A stretch of DNA of 10,960 nucleotides from Thermoprotei archaeon. Its GTDB lineage: Archaea; Thermoproteota; Methanomethylicia; Nezhaarchaeales; WYZ-LMO8. Position 1 is the stretch's first letter. The number at the start of each line of letters is the position of its first letter. Made by a program: the position numbers and the translations under genes. Shown piece after piece: positions 5,515-10,960 of this stretch. Under the pieces are notes generated by a model that made no database searches, was not told the origin of the DNA, and saw only the letters and a program-made list of their open reading frames with translations. The stretch spans positions 1 to 10,960 of the forward strand of contig QMSF01000013.1 in assembly GCA_003649565.1 (NCBI GenBank). The letters are read 5' to 3'.

Positions 5515-6444
5515 TCATATGCTGGAGAGCTTGCAGAAGGCGTCGGTCTGGTAGATCACGGGCACGACCGCTTCGAACACGATGCCCTCGGTGCCGACGG
5601 GCTTCTTCTCCCACACCTCTATCTGGATGTCCTCTCCGAGGACTATCTCGGCGATGTCCGGGGCATTCCCTATCAAGAGCCCGGTCCCATCGGTGAGGTA
5701 TGGGCAGGAGTAGATCTTCCCGAGCCTTGCCGGGCCTCCCCGGGCGCCTCCTTCGTCCTCCGCGGCGAGCAGTGCCTTCACGATGTCTATCTCGCGGCCC
5801 ACGCCGGAGATGACGGACGCTGCGAGCTCTGCGAACTGCGTCGGATGCAGGAGGAGCGTGTAAGGTCCGTAGATGCCGTCAGCGTTCAGGAGGGCTATCG
5901 CCCCGGCGACAGCGGTCTTGGCGTTGCCGGCGGTGCCGAAGTCCTTGGACGTGCTGTAGTCGTTGTTGGCGGCCTGGTAGAAGCCGTTGATGTCATAGTT
6001 GCTCCCGTCGGATGCCCATCCGTTGATGACGATCGAGTTCTCCAGGTACGCCACCCGGTAGGCCGCGGAGTTCGCAGCCCGGGTGTTGAGCGGGCGCCCC
6101 AGCCTTCTGGAGGCTTCGAGCGCTCTCCTGGGGATCTCGAACATCTTCGCAAGGATGGGTATCTGGATGGTTCCCCGGGTGACCGTTGGCAAGTCCTTGG
6201 TGAAATGCTTGAACTCGTAGGCCACCTCGGCCACGCCGACATCGGTCTCCTTGTCGTAGGCATATTCCTCCACACCTATGCCCAGGGGCTTGGTGTAGAG
6301 GTCAGCGAAGATCTTCCGGACTATCAGCCTCTGGCGGAGGGCCTGCTTCACCCTCTCCTCCAGATACTGATATTCCTCCTCGGTCACGAGGTAGTCGTGG
6401 CTTGCCACGTTCTGCAGTGTCTTTGGGTCTCTCATCGTTTTCAC
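5515..6444 (-). CDS. Major capsid protein, HK97 fold, encapsulin-like
   Basis: This encodes 309 residues from ATG 6444 behind GAGGAGGTGA. Residues 20-60 form an N-terminal helix and arm (EEEYQYLEERVKQALRQRLIVRKIF). Residues 88-140 carry the encapsulin/linocin-like core (TRGTIQIPILAKMFEIPRRALEASRR, then LNTRAANSAAYRVAYLENSIV and INGW). IYGPYTLLLHPTQFAELA near 191-208 fits the A-domain strand and helix of this family, and the C-terminus returns to beta structure (EGIVFEAVVPVIYQTDAF). The length is close to encapsulins (about 265-300) and shorter than capsid proteins with a long cleaved delta domain. The subunit builds the icosahedral shell around the portal. A separate protease/scaffold gene two genes upstream indicates conventional procapsid assembly despite the short N-terminus. 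Confidence 0.9.
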   Translation of the reverse strand: MKTMRDPKTLQNVASHDYLVTEEEYQYLEERVKQALRQRLIVRKIFADLYTKPLGIGVEEYAYDKETDVGVAEVAYEFKHFTKDLPTVTRGTIQIPILAKMFEIPRRALEASRRLGRPLNTRAANSAAYRVAYLENSIVINGWASDGSNYDINGFYQAANNDYSTSKDFGTAGNAKTAVAGAIALLNADGIYGPYTLLLHPTQFAELAASVISGVGREIDIVKALLAAEDEGGARGGPARLGKIYSCPYLTDGTGLLIGNAPDIAEIVLGEDIQIEVWEKKPVGTEGIVFEAVVPVIYQTDAFCKLSSI

Positions 6445-6448
6445 CTCC

Positions 6449-6967
6449 TCATATCAGCGAGAGGACAAGGATGTCCTTCGCTCCGCTGGATGCGTCCACG
6501 CTTTCCATCGCTATGCCCACGATGATGTTGTCCCCGACCTCCCCGGAGATTATGGATCCGTTGGCGGCCGTGGACGTCACCGATGTCGAACCGCTGTCCA
6601 CGGTGAGCGCAGAGGCCTCCTTCACCTGGCCGTTGGCGGCCGGTACGAGGAAGGCTCCCTTGCTCACGTTCTCTCCGCTGGCCAGCTTCGCCTTCACCAC
6701 GAAGTGGCCGCCGTAGAGGACCGGGGCCCAGTCATCGGCCCCGTAGGCGGTCGTGATCGTCTTCGGGCGATAGGGGCCCGCGGCCTGCTCCCATCCGAGC
6801 CAGCCCACGGGCTTCCCGGAGGCATCGCAGACCACGATGTCATCGTCGTTCGTGCCCTTCTTGACCAGTCGCCCGGGGTACATGTTGGTGGCGGTCTCGA
6901 CCTTGAGCTCGTCCACCAGCGGGTCCCCCACGGCGACTATCCTTCCGCTCGGTTTCTTGAGTACCAT
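6449..6967 (-). CDS. Capsid decoration/stabilisation-like protein
   Basis: This encodes 172 residues from ATG 6967 behind GAGGAGGTGA, with only 4 nt before the capsid gene. It is beta-rich and Gly/Ala/Val-rich. One repeated theme is typical of trimeric decoration or cement proteins: ATNMYPGRLVKKGTNDDDIVV, then VLYGGHFVVKAKLASGENV-SKGAFLVPA, then ISGEVGDNIIVGIAMESVDA. In the family such proteins bind the outer capsid surface at threefold sites and stabilise the expanded shell. The position between protease/scaffold and capsid genes is the usual one. I do not see a motif that identifies a named family, so the role rests on fold pattern and synteny. Confidence 0.75.
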   Translation of the reverse strand: MVLKKPSGRIVAVGDPLVDELKVETATNMYPGRLVKKGTNDDDIVVCDASGKPVGWLGWEQAAGPYRPKTITTAYGADDWAPVLYGGHFVVKAKLASGENVSKGAFLVPAANGQVKEASALTVDSGSTSVTSTAANGSIISGEVGDNIIVGIAMESVDASSGAKDILVLSLI

Positions 6968-6981
6968 TTTCTCTCACCTCC

Positions 6982-7434
6982 TCACTCCTCCTTCCAGCCG
7001 GCGACCCCGGGGACGCCGACAGTCCATCTGGCGTCCTCCTTATCGTCCGGCTTTCCGGCCTTGTCTTCTCCACCCTGCTCTTGGACCATGAAGACGGGTT
7101 GAGGCTTGAAGTCCGCCCCGGTCTTGGCCTTGAGCAGCCGTATTATCTCGCAGTCGGACATCTTCTCGATCTCCTCGTCCGAGAATATGCAGCTGCCCTC
7201 CTCCTCCCCGGGGTAGGAATCCTTGAGCTGGCGCACCAGCTCCTCCCGTATCTGGTCCTTCAGGGCCTTGAGCTCCTTCTCTATCCTGTCGTGCTTCTCC
7301 TTGAGTTCGTCGTATTCCTTGGTCTTCGCCTCCAGCTTCTCCTTGAGGTCCGAGACCTCCTTGTCCCGGGCCTCCACCGTATCCTGCAGTTCCTTGAGCT
7401 TCTTTTCCAGCTCCTTCGTCTTGTCGTCTCCCAT
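6982..7434 (-). CDS. Nested scaffold protein, internal in-frame start within the protease gene
   Basis: Inside the protease/scaffold gene an in-frame ATG at 7434 (MGDDKTKELEKKLKEL) is preceded by GAGGAGG with 8 nt spacing, as strong as the ribosome binding sites of true starts here. It marks the start of the coiled-coil part. Independent initiation would give a 150-residue scaffold without protease, as in lambda C/Nu3. The coiled coil spans about 70 residues (heptad-like KKLKELQDTVEARDKEVSDLKEKL onward, interrupted text here). It is followed by an acidic stretch and a C-terminal tail ending VPGVAGWKEE that could contact the capsid protein. GAGGAGGAAAAGGAT also encodes EEEKD, so the purine-rich signal may be a coincidence of acidic codons. 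Confidence 0.45.
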   Translation of the reverse strand: MGDDKTKELEKKLKELQDTVEARDKEVSDLKEKLEAKTKEYDELKEKHDRIEKELKALKDQIREELVRQLKDSYPGEEEGSCIFSDEEIEKMSDCEIIRLLKAKTGADFKPQPVFMVQEQGGEDKAGKPDDKEDARWTVGVPGVAGWKEE

Positions 7435-8481
7435 ATCCTTTTCCTCCTCGTCGTAGTTGCCCACGCCCAGTGCCTTCGCATGTCGCACAAGGTGCGCCTT
7501 CGCCTTCGCCTTCAGACTCTCCGGTAACTTGGATTGCGGCAGCCTTGCGAGGGCATTCCGCAGATGCGGGATGTCCACGGTGTCATGCTCGTTCCCGTTC
7601 TTCACGTTCGCGTTGTGATGCGGGAAGTGCCGCAGGCTCCGGGGGACCGTCTTCCCCTCTTCGTCCTTCTTGCCCCCGGGCTCTATCACAGCGAACGCGG
7701 CGTCCGGGAGGTCGTTGATGAACTTCGTGGACCACACCGCATCCTCTTCGTTGTCTCCCGTATGCTCACCTCCTTCAGCATCATAGCCACAGCCCACCGC
7801 CAGCCCCGGGGGTGCATCACCTTCAGATATCGCTGGCGGGCATGACGGTGCCTGTTTCACCATTCGGGCCAGATGCACGAGCGTGATGTTGCGTTGAATG
7901 CCTACGTAATCGACCCCCTTGTACTCCCCGGGGGTCAGTTCCACGTCGGCGACGTATCCGATGGATACGCCCTTGATGTTGAGCAGGTCCGGGCGCTCCT
8001 TCGGGATGGCGTCTATCCCCACCAGGCGATACCGGCCGTCCTCTCCCTCCTCCCCTCTTATCCCGAACACGAACCCGGAGACCTCCTCATCCTTCGGATG
8101 TACCCGTATCCCACCCTCATCCACCCCGGGGTGATCGTTCACTGAGGGGATGATGTGGTCCGCCTGGCGCTGGGCTGTTCTTTCCAGCTCCTCCCGGGGC
8201 TTGTAGAACCCGTTCAGGTTCACCCCTTCCACGGTGAGGACCACCCGACGGTACCAGAAGTTTTTATCCTCTCCCAGAAGGGTCGGGCTCGCATCCTCCT
8301 GTTCCTCGCAGTAGAGGACGGTGCGCCCGGCGACCGCATCTCCCATGATTGCTTGCTGGAACGCTTTCACCACCGCCACGTCCAGCTTCTCGTACTTCTT
8401 CTTCAGCTCCTCCAGGAGCCTCTTGAACCTGTCCCGGAGCTCCTCCGGGACCGATGCCATGACGGATAGGATGTTCACCAT
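6982..8481 (-). CDS. Prohead protease (DUF2213-like) fused to coiled-coil scaffold
   Basis: The start is ATG 8481, overlapping the portal stop as TGATG, with GGAGGTGA upstream; a GTG at 8484 would add one residue. Residues about 75-210 form the protease: FWYRRVVLTVEGVNLNGFY, NDHP (His117), GVSIGYVADV (Ser173), and QRNITLVHLARM (His203). The order HP...S-x-GY...Q-x-x-I-x-x-x-HLA matches the DUF2213 relatives of HK97-type proteases; in such enzymes His and Ser are catalytic. Residues about 249-339 hold a separate module (STKFINDLPDAAFAVIEPGG, PRSLRHFPHH, IPHLRNALARL, KAHLVRHAKALG). Residues 350-420 are coiled coil, the likely scaffold, ending in an acidic tail. The enzyme should digest the scaffold and trim head proteins after procapsid assembly. 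At 499 residues it is long for a protease because it carries its scaffold and the extra module. Confidence 0.87.
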   Translation of the reverse strand: MVNILSVMASVPEELRDRFKRLLEELKKKYEKLDVAVVKAFQQAIMGDAVAGRTVLYCEEQEDASPTLLGEDKNFWYRRVVLTVEGVNLNGFYKPREELERTAQRQADHIIPSVNDHPGVDEGGIRVHPKDEEVSGFVFGIRGEEGEDGRYRLVGIDAIPKERPDLLNIKGVSIGYVADVELTPGEYKGVDYVGIQRNITLVHLARMVKQAPSCPPAISEGDAPPGLAVGCGYDAEGGEHTGDNEEDAVWSTKFINDLPDAAFAVIEPGGKKDEEGKTVPRSLRHFPHHNANVKNGNEHDTVDIPHLRNALARLPQSKLPESLKAKAKAHLVRHAKALGVGNYDEEEKDMGDDKTKELEKKLKELQDTVEARDKEVSDLKEKLEAKTKEYDELKEKHDRIEKELKALKDQIREELVRQLKDSYPGEEEGSCIFSDEEIEKMSDCEIIRLLKAKTGADFKPQPVFMVQEQGGEDKAGKPDDKEDARWTVGVPGVAGWKEE

Positions 8482-10772
8482 CACTGCTCACCTCCCCACG
8501 CTATCGGCTTTCCGCCCACCTCCTCCGGTCTGAGCGTCCTTCCCATCTCACGCTCCACCGCCAGCTCGGGGACGCAGGTGCAGCGGCAGTTCCATTCGGA
8601 GAGGAGCTCCTTTATCATGTCCCCGGGGTACACGTTCCCCTCTCTTGCCCGATGCTCCGGGCGCACCCGCTCATCACCCATGGTGATGTAGACCCAGCGG
8701 TCCCGGGCGGCGGCCCTCCCCGATTCCACCCGGGCGGCGTTCAATGCGCTGTGACATACCTTGTGGACGATCTTGTAGGTCTCGTCCGTCCACATCTTCG
8801 CACCCTTCTTTATCCGGGCCGTGATGTCCGGGTACCCTTCACCCTTGAGCAGCCCTTCCCGCATGGCCGCCACCATCTTGGACGTGACATCCTTCCCGGT
8901 CTGGGCGGTGAGCGTGTCCACGTGTGCGGCGAGATATTCCTCCGCCCACGGCATCCCGATATCGAACTCCCCGGGGAGCCCGAGGAGCTGTTGGGTGGTG
9001 TTGTAGCCCACCTTCAGGCTCTCCTCTATCATCTCTTGGTAGGCGCTCCTTATCTTCCCGTCGGGGAACCTTATCTTCAGCGCCTTGGAGACTATCTCGG
9101 CGACGTTGTACTCGGCGTCCCCTTCCGAGAGTGCGTCCATCTGCATCCCCGCTTCCCGGGCGATGTCCTCGAACTTCGCCAGCCAGCGGATGACTGCGTA
9201 GTTCACCGCCTCCCGGAGGTTCTCCTCCGCATCGGGCTCCACACGGTCATACGGGAGCTTCCACTTCTCCCGGAGCCTTGCGAGGACGTCTGGCGGTATC
9301 TTCAGCTTGTCCAGCCGGTTCACTATGCTCATTTCTTCCCGGCCCCCGGGGACCTCTTCAGCCCCGGGGACTGTCGGGGGTATCGTGAGGTTCTGCGCTG
9401 CTTCCGGCGGCAGTTCCATGACCCCCTCCGCCGGGACCTTCAGCGCTATGATGCGTCCGTCGGGCGTGTTCTTCACCATGTAGAGCTCGCCCTCGTGATA
9501 CAGCTCTTTCCATCCCAAGTTCACCAAGTTCGTTATCGCAGTTGAGAGGTCAAGGAAAGAGCGTGTAATCCTCATGCGTATCTGGGCCCTCTCCTCCTCC
9601 GTCGGCTCATCCAGTGCGCCCCATTTTATCTCCAGCTTCCCGGGGGGCAGTATTCCCCAGCGCTGCGCCCTCTTCAGAAGGTCCACGATGTGCCTGGTCA
9701 GCTCACGCCTCATATCGCTCACGAGTGCGTGGTACTCCTTGATGTTCCACTCGCTCCCGGTGACCTTCCCCGCCTCCGTCCCCATGAGGATGGTCTTCGG
9801 CACCCGGGAGACGAGGGACAGGCGGTGGAACTGATGCTCTGTGTAAGGCTGCGGGTTCACTCCCTTGTCCATGCTGATGACGTCCGCCTCCCACCCTTGC
9901 TCGCTGATGAACTCCGTGAGGAAATCTATGTTCTTGAAGTTCTCCGTCGCCCAGTTCCAGTCGTCCTCCGTGGCGTTCTCCGGGAGCTTCAGATGTGCGA
10001 GGCCCACGGCCGACTTTATCAGGGCCTCCGTGATGGCCACGTTGGAGTTCTCAAAATCGCTGATTGTGTCGTACTGCGGGAGGAAGTGTGAGACGCCCTT
10101 CGGGTCGTCCGAGAGCCACCAGTTCTGCACGAGCACCACGCGGTCCGCATGGACGGAGTACTGCGATGCCCCGCTCTGGATGCGCCACATCTCTATCTCG
10201 CCATCTTCGCCCCGGGTGTAGTCCAGGATCTGCGTCTTTGAGATGCTGGTGAGATGCTTCAGCTCCTCCGGGAACGCCCAGCCGTCCTTCGTCCTCTTCG
10301 CCCGGAGCCTCTTCAGCGACCCCGGGGCCACTGGTTCGGCGAGGTCCCCCGGGAGCGGGATGAAGAGGAGCCCGCAGCCATACGCCTTGGAATAGACGTA
10401 GACGCGGGAGAGCCGTTCCTGGACGTCCCACACCTTCAGAAGTTCGTTCGCTTGCTCCGCCAAGTCCGCGTTCGGCGACTCCACCCAGAAGCCGCCGCGC
10501 CAGGGGTCCTGCTTGAATATGCGGAGCTGTCCCGCCCCCATCTCTGAACGCGTGGCCATCCACTCAAAATCATCGTCCGTCAAGCGTGCCTTCCGGACGC
10601 TCCGGGGCCCCTCGGTCGCCCTCCGGGAGGGTAACGTGTCCTTCTCCTGAATACTGTCCTGAGAAGTGGAACGCACAACAGGGGGGTGTCCCCTTCCCTT
10701 GGCCGCGTGGCCAGGAGTGATGGCATCCATGAGTCGTTTGAGCAGGCGGCGGGAAGGGGACGGAGGACTCAT
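8481..10772 (-). CDS. Portal protein fused to Mu F/SPP1 gp7-like minor head protein
   Basis: One uninterrupted 763-residue ORF. Residues about 60-430 resemble DUF1073-type portals: DFEWMATRSEMGAGQLRIF, VYVYSKAYGCGLLFIPL, HADRVVLVQNWW, VPKTILMGTEAGKVTGSEWN, and the long helix EYHALVSDMRRELTRHIVDL. Residues 440-485 are a Pro/Glu-rich linker. Residues about 485-763 are a minor head protein whose C-terminus shows the Mu F signature: HSALNAARVESGRAAARDRW, then GDERVRPEHRAREGNVYPGD, then EWNCRCTCVPEL. The portal dodecamer forms the DNA channel and the packaging motor seat; Mu F-like proteins sit inside the head and help assembly or DNA ejection. In most phages these are two adjacent genes; here they are one polypeptide. 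There is no Shine-Dalgarno before ATG 10772 (CCCC precedes it); a TATA-like box about 27 nt upstream suggests a leaderless message. Confidence 0.88.
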   Translation of the reverse strand: MSPPSPSRRLLKRLMDAITPGHAAKGRGHPPVVRSTSQDSIQEKDTLPSRRATEGPRSVRKARLTDDDFEWMATRSEMGAGQLRIFKQDPWRGGFWVESPNADLAEQANELLKVWDVQERLSRVYVYSKAYGCGLLFIPLPGDLAEPVAPGSLKRLRAKRTKDGWAFPEELKHLTSISKTQILDYTRGEDGEIEMWRIQSGASQYSVHADRVVLVQNWWLSDDPKGVSHFLPQYDTISDFENSNVAITEALIKSAVGLAHLKLPENATEDDWNWATENFKNIDFLTEFISEQGWEADVISMDKGVNPQPYTEHQFHRLSLVSRVPKTILMGTEAGKVTGSEWNIKEYHALVSDMRRELTRHIVDLLKRAQRWGILPPGKLEIKWGALDEPTEEERAQIRMRITRSFLDLSTAITNLVNLGWKELYHEGELYMVKNTPDGRIIALKVPAEGVMELPPEAAQNLTIPPTVPGAEEVPGGREEMSIVNRLDKLKIPPDVLARLREKWKLPYDRVEPDAEENLREAVNYAVIRWLAKFEDIAREAGMQMDALSEGDAEYNVAEIVSKALKIRFPDGKIRSAYQEMIEESLKVGYNTTQQLLGLPGEFDIGMPWAEEYLAAHVDTLTAQTGKDVTSKMVAAMREGLLKGEGYPDITARIKKGAKMWTDETYKIVHKVCHSALNAARVESGRAAARDRWVYITMGDERVRPEHRAREGNVYPGDMIKELLSEWNCRCTCVPELAVEREMGRTLRPEEVGGKPIAWGGEQ

Positions 10773-10792
10773 GGGGATAATGACATGGCTTG

Positions 10793-10804
10793 AAAATATA
10801 TATT
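10793..10804 (-). promoter_or_regulatory. TATA-like promoter element, archaeal spacing to a leaderless start
   Basis: The minus strand reads AATATATATTTT here, the most AT-rich stretch of the window. Its centre (about 10799) is 27 nt from the A of the portal ATG at 10772. Archaeal TATA boxes lie about 26-27 nt before the transcription start, so the mRNA would begin at or next to the ATG, which agrees with the lack of a ribosome binding site. A bacterial -10 reading is possible, but I see no convincing -35 partner. Confidence 0.6.
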
Positions 10805-10826
10805 CATTCTGCGTTTTTCGGGGATG

Positions 10827-10907
10827 GTTGCACTTCTGTAAGTTCCGCTCCCGGGGTTTGCACTTCTGCGGGGTAAGTCCCGGGGATTCTTTCCGGGGGT
10901 GTGCAAC
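10827..10907. repeat. Candidate operator: two direct 11-bp repeats 30 bp apart plus an inverted partial copy
   Basis: On the plus strand TTGCACTTCTG occurs at 10828-10838 and again at 10858-10868, starts exactly 30 bp apart (about three helical turns). Both copies are followed within a few bases by GTAAGT or TAAGT and CCCGGGG. A partial inverted copy, GTGCAAC at 10901-10907, is the reverse complement of GTTGCAC at 10827-10833. Same-face spacing and location upstream of the only promoter suggest binding sites for a regulator. Whether it activates or represses cannot be told. Confidence 0.5.
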
Positions 10908-10925
10908 TTTCCCCGCCTTTTCTTA

Positions 10926-10960
10926 TCATTCTGTCATCGGATTATTGGCCTCCTTCCGCC
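10926..10960 (-). CDS. Possible C-terminal end of an upstream gene (cut by window edge)
   Basis: One of three minus-strand frames entering from the right edge reads RKEANNPMTE and then stops at TGA (10926-10928). The other two stop slightly earlier. The upstream neighbour of a portal gene is usually the large terminase subunit, so this may be its tail, but ten residues cannot identify it. An AAGGAGG lies in the same stretch and an ATG 12 nt after it gives only a three-codon ORF. Confidence 0.25.
   Translation of the reverse strand, partial: RKEANNPMTE

Larger units (their letters stand above)
10773..10925 (-). promoter_or_regulatory. Noncoding control region upstream of the portal gene
   Basis: I find no credible gene in this stretch. 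Read on the minus strand toward the portal gene it holds an inverted GTTGCAC copy, two CCCGGG-containing stretches, two direct copies of CAGAAGTGCAA, an A-rich tract near 10813-10817 and a TATA-like element. The CCCGGG palindrome occurs here at least twice even though the region is noncoding. The layout, with repeated sites upstream of a TATA-like box, suggests a regulated late promoter for the whole structural operon. Confidence 0.55.

Noticed and set aside
8652..9545. Long plus-strand ORF (297 codons)
   Set aside because: It is antisense to the Mu F-like and linker part of the portal fusion, with His/Leu/Arg/Val-rich composition typical of the reverse reading of a GC-rich gene.
1..10960. 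CRISPR arrays, tRNA genes, insertion sequences or attachment sites
   Set aside because: I saw no regularly spaced repeats beyond the two 11-bp copies, no cloverleaf-like sequence, no transposase frame and no edge repeats.

Overview
This window is the structural (head and tail) module of a tailed double-stranded DNA virus or provirus of the HK97-fold class (Caudoviricetes). All genes lie on the minus strand, so transcription runs from the right end to the left end. The order is portal fused to a Mu F-like minor head protein, prohead protease with scaffold, decoration protein, encapsulin-like major capsid protein, a small basic protein, head-tail connector, HK97 gp10-like completion protein, tail terminator-like protein, a multi-pass membrane protein, two small ORFs, two paralogous tail tube-like proteins, a two-frame tail assembly chaperone, and the first 369 codons of a tape measure protein cut by the left edge. 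The long plus-strand ORFs are antisense shadows. Terminase, integrase, lysis and replication genes are not in the window.

Host: several signs point to an archaeal virus, none of them decisive. The first gene (portal) has no Shine-Dalgarno sequence. Instead it has a TATA-like element (ATATATAT) centred about 27 nt upstream of its ATG, which is the layout of an archaeal leaderless promoter. The downstream genes have strong GGAGGTGA-type ribosome binding sites and tight stop-start overlaps, as in a polycistronic message. Isoleucine ATA and arginine AGG/CGG codons are common. A GC-rich bacterial host is not excluded.

Right end (10773-10960): a noncoding control region with the TATA-like box, two direct copies of an 11-bp motif exactly 30 bp apart and an inverted partial copy. 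The last 35 bp may be the C-terminus of an upstream gene. Head region (5249-10772): the portal fusion, the protease/scaffold gene with a probable nested scaffold start, the decoration protein, the capsid protein and a 78-aa protein. A 101-bp structured gap (5148-5248) separates the head shell genes from the connector and tail genes. The connector appears to start at an ACG codon placed exactly behind its ribosome binding site. Tail region (1-5147): completion proteins, an unexpected membrane protein, duplicated tube proteins (one with an extra domain of about 78 residues), and a chaperone pair that looks joined by a +1 frameshift at TTT-C before the tape measure gene.

Together these genes build a procapsid (portal nucleus, scaffold, protease maturation, decoration), close the neck, and assemble a tail tube around a tape measure. 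No contractile sheath gene is visible between the tube and the chaperone genes, which suggests a siphovirus-like tail. A striking base-level feature is the dense scatter of the palindrome CCCGGG, roughly 55 copies by hand count against about 7 expected from base composition.
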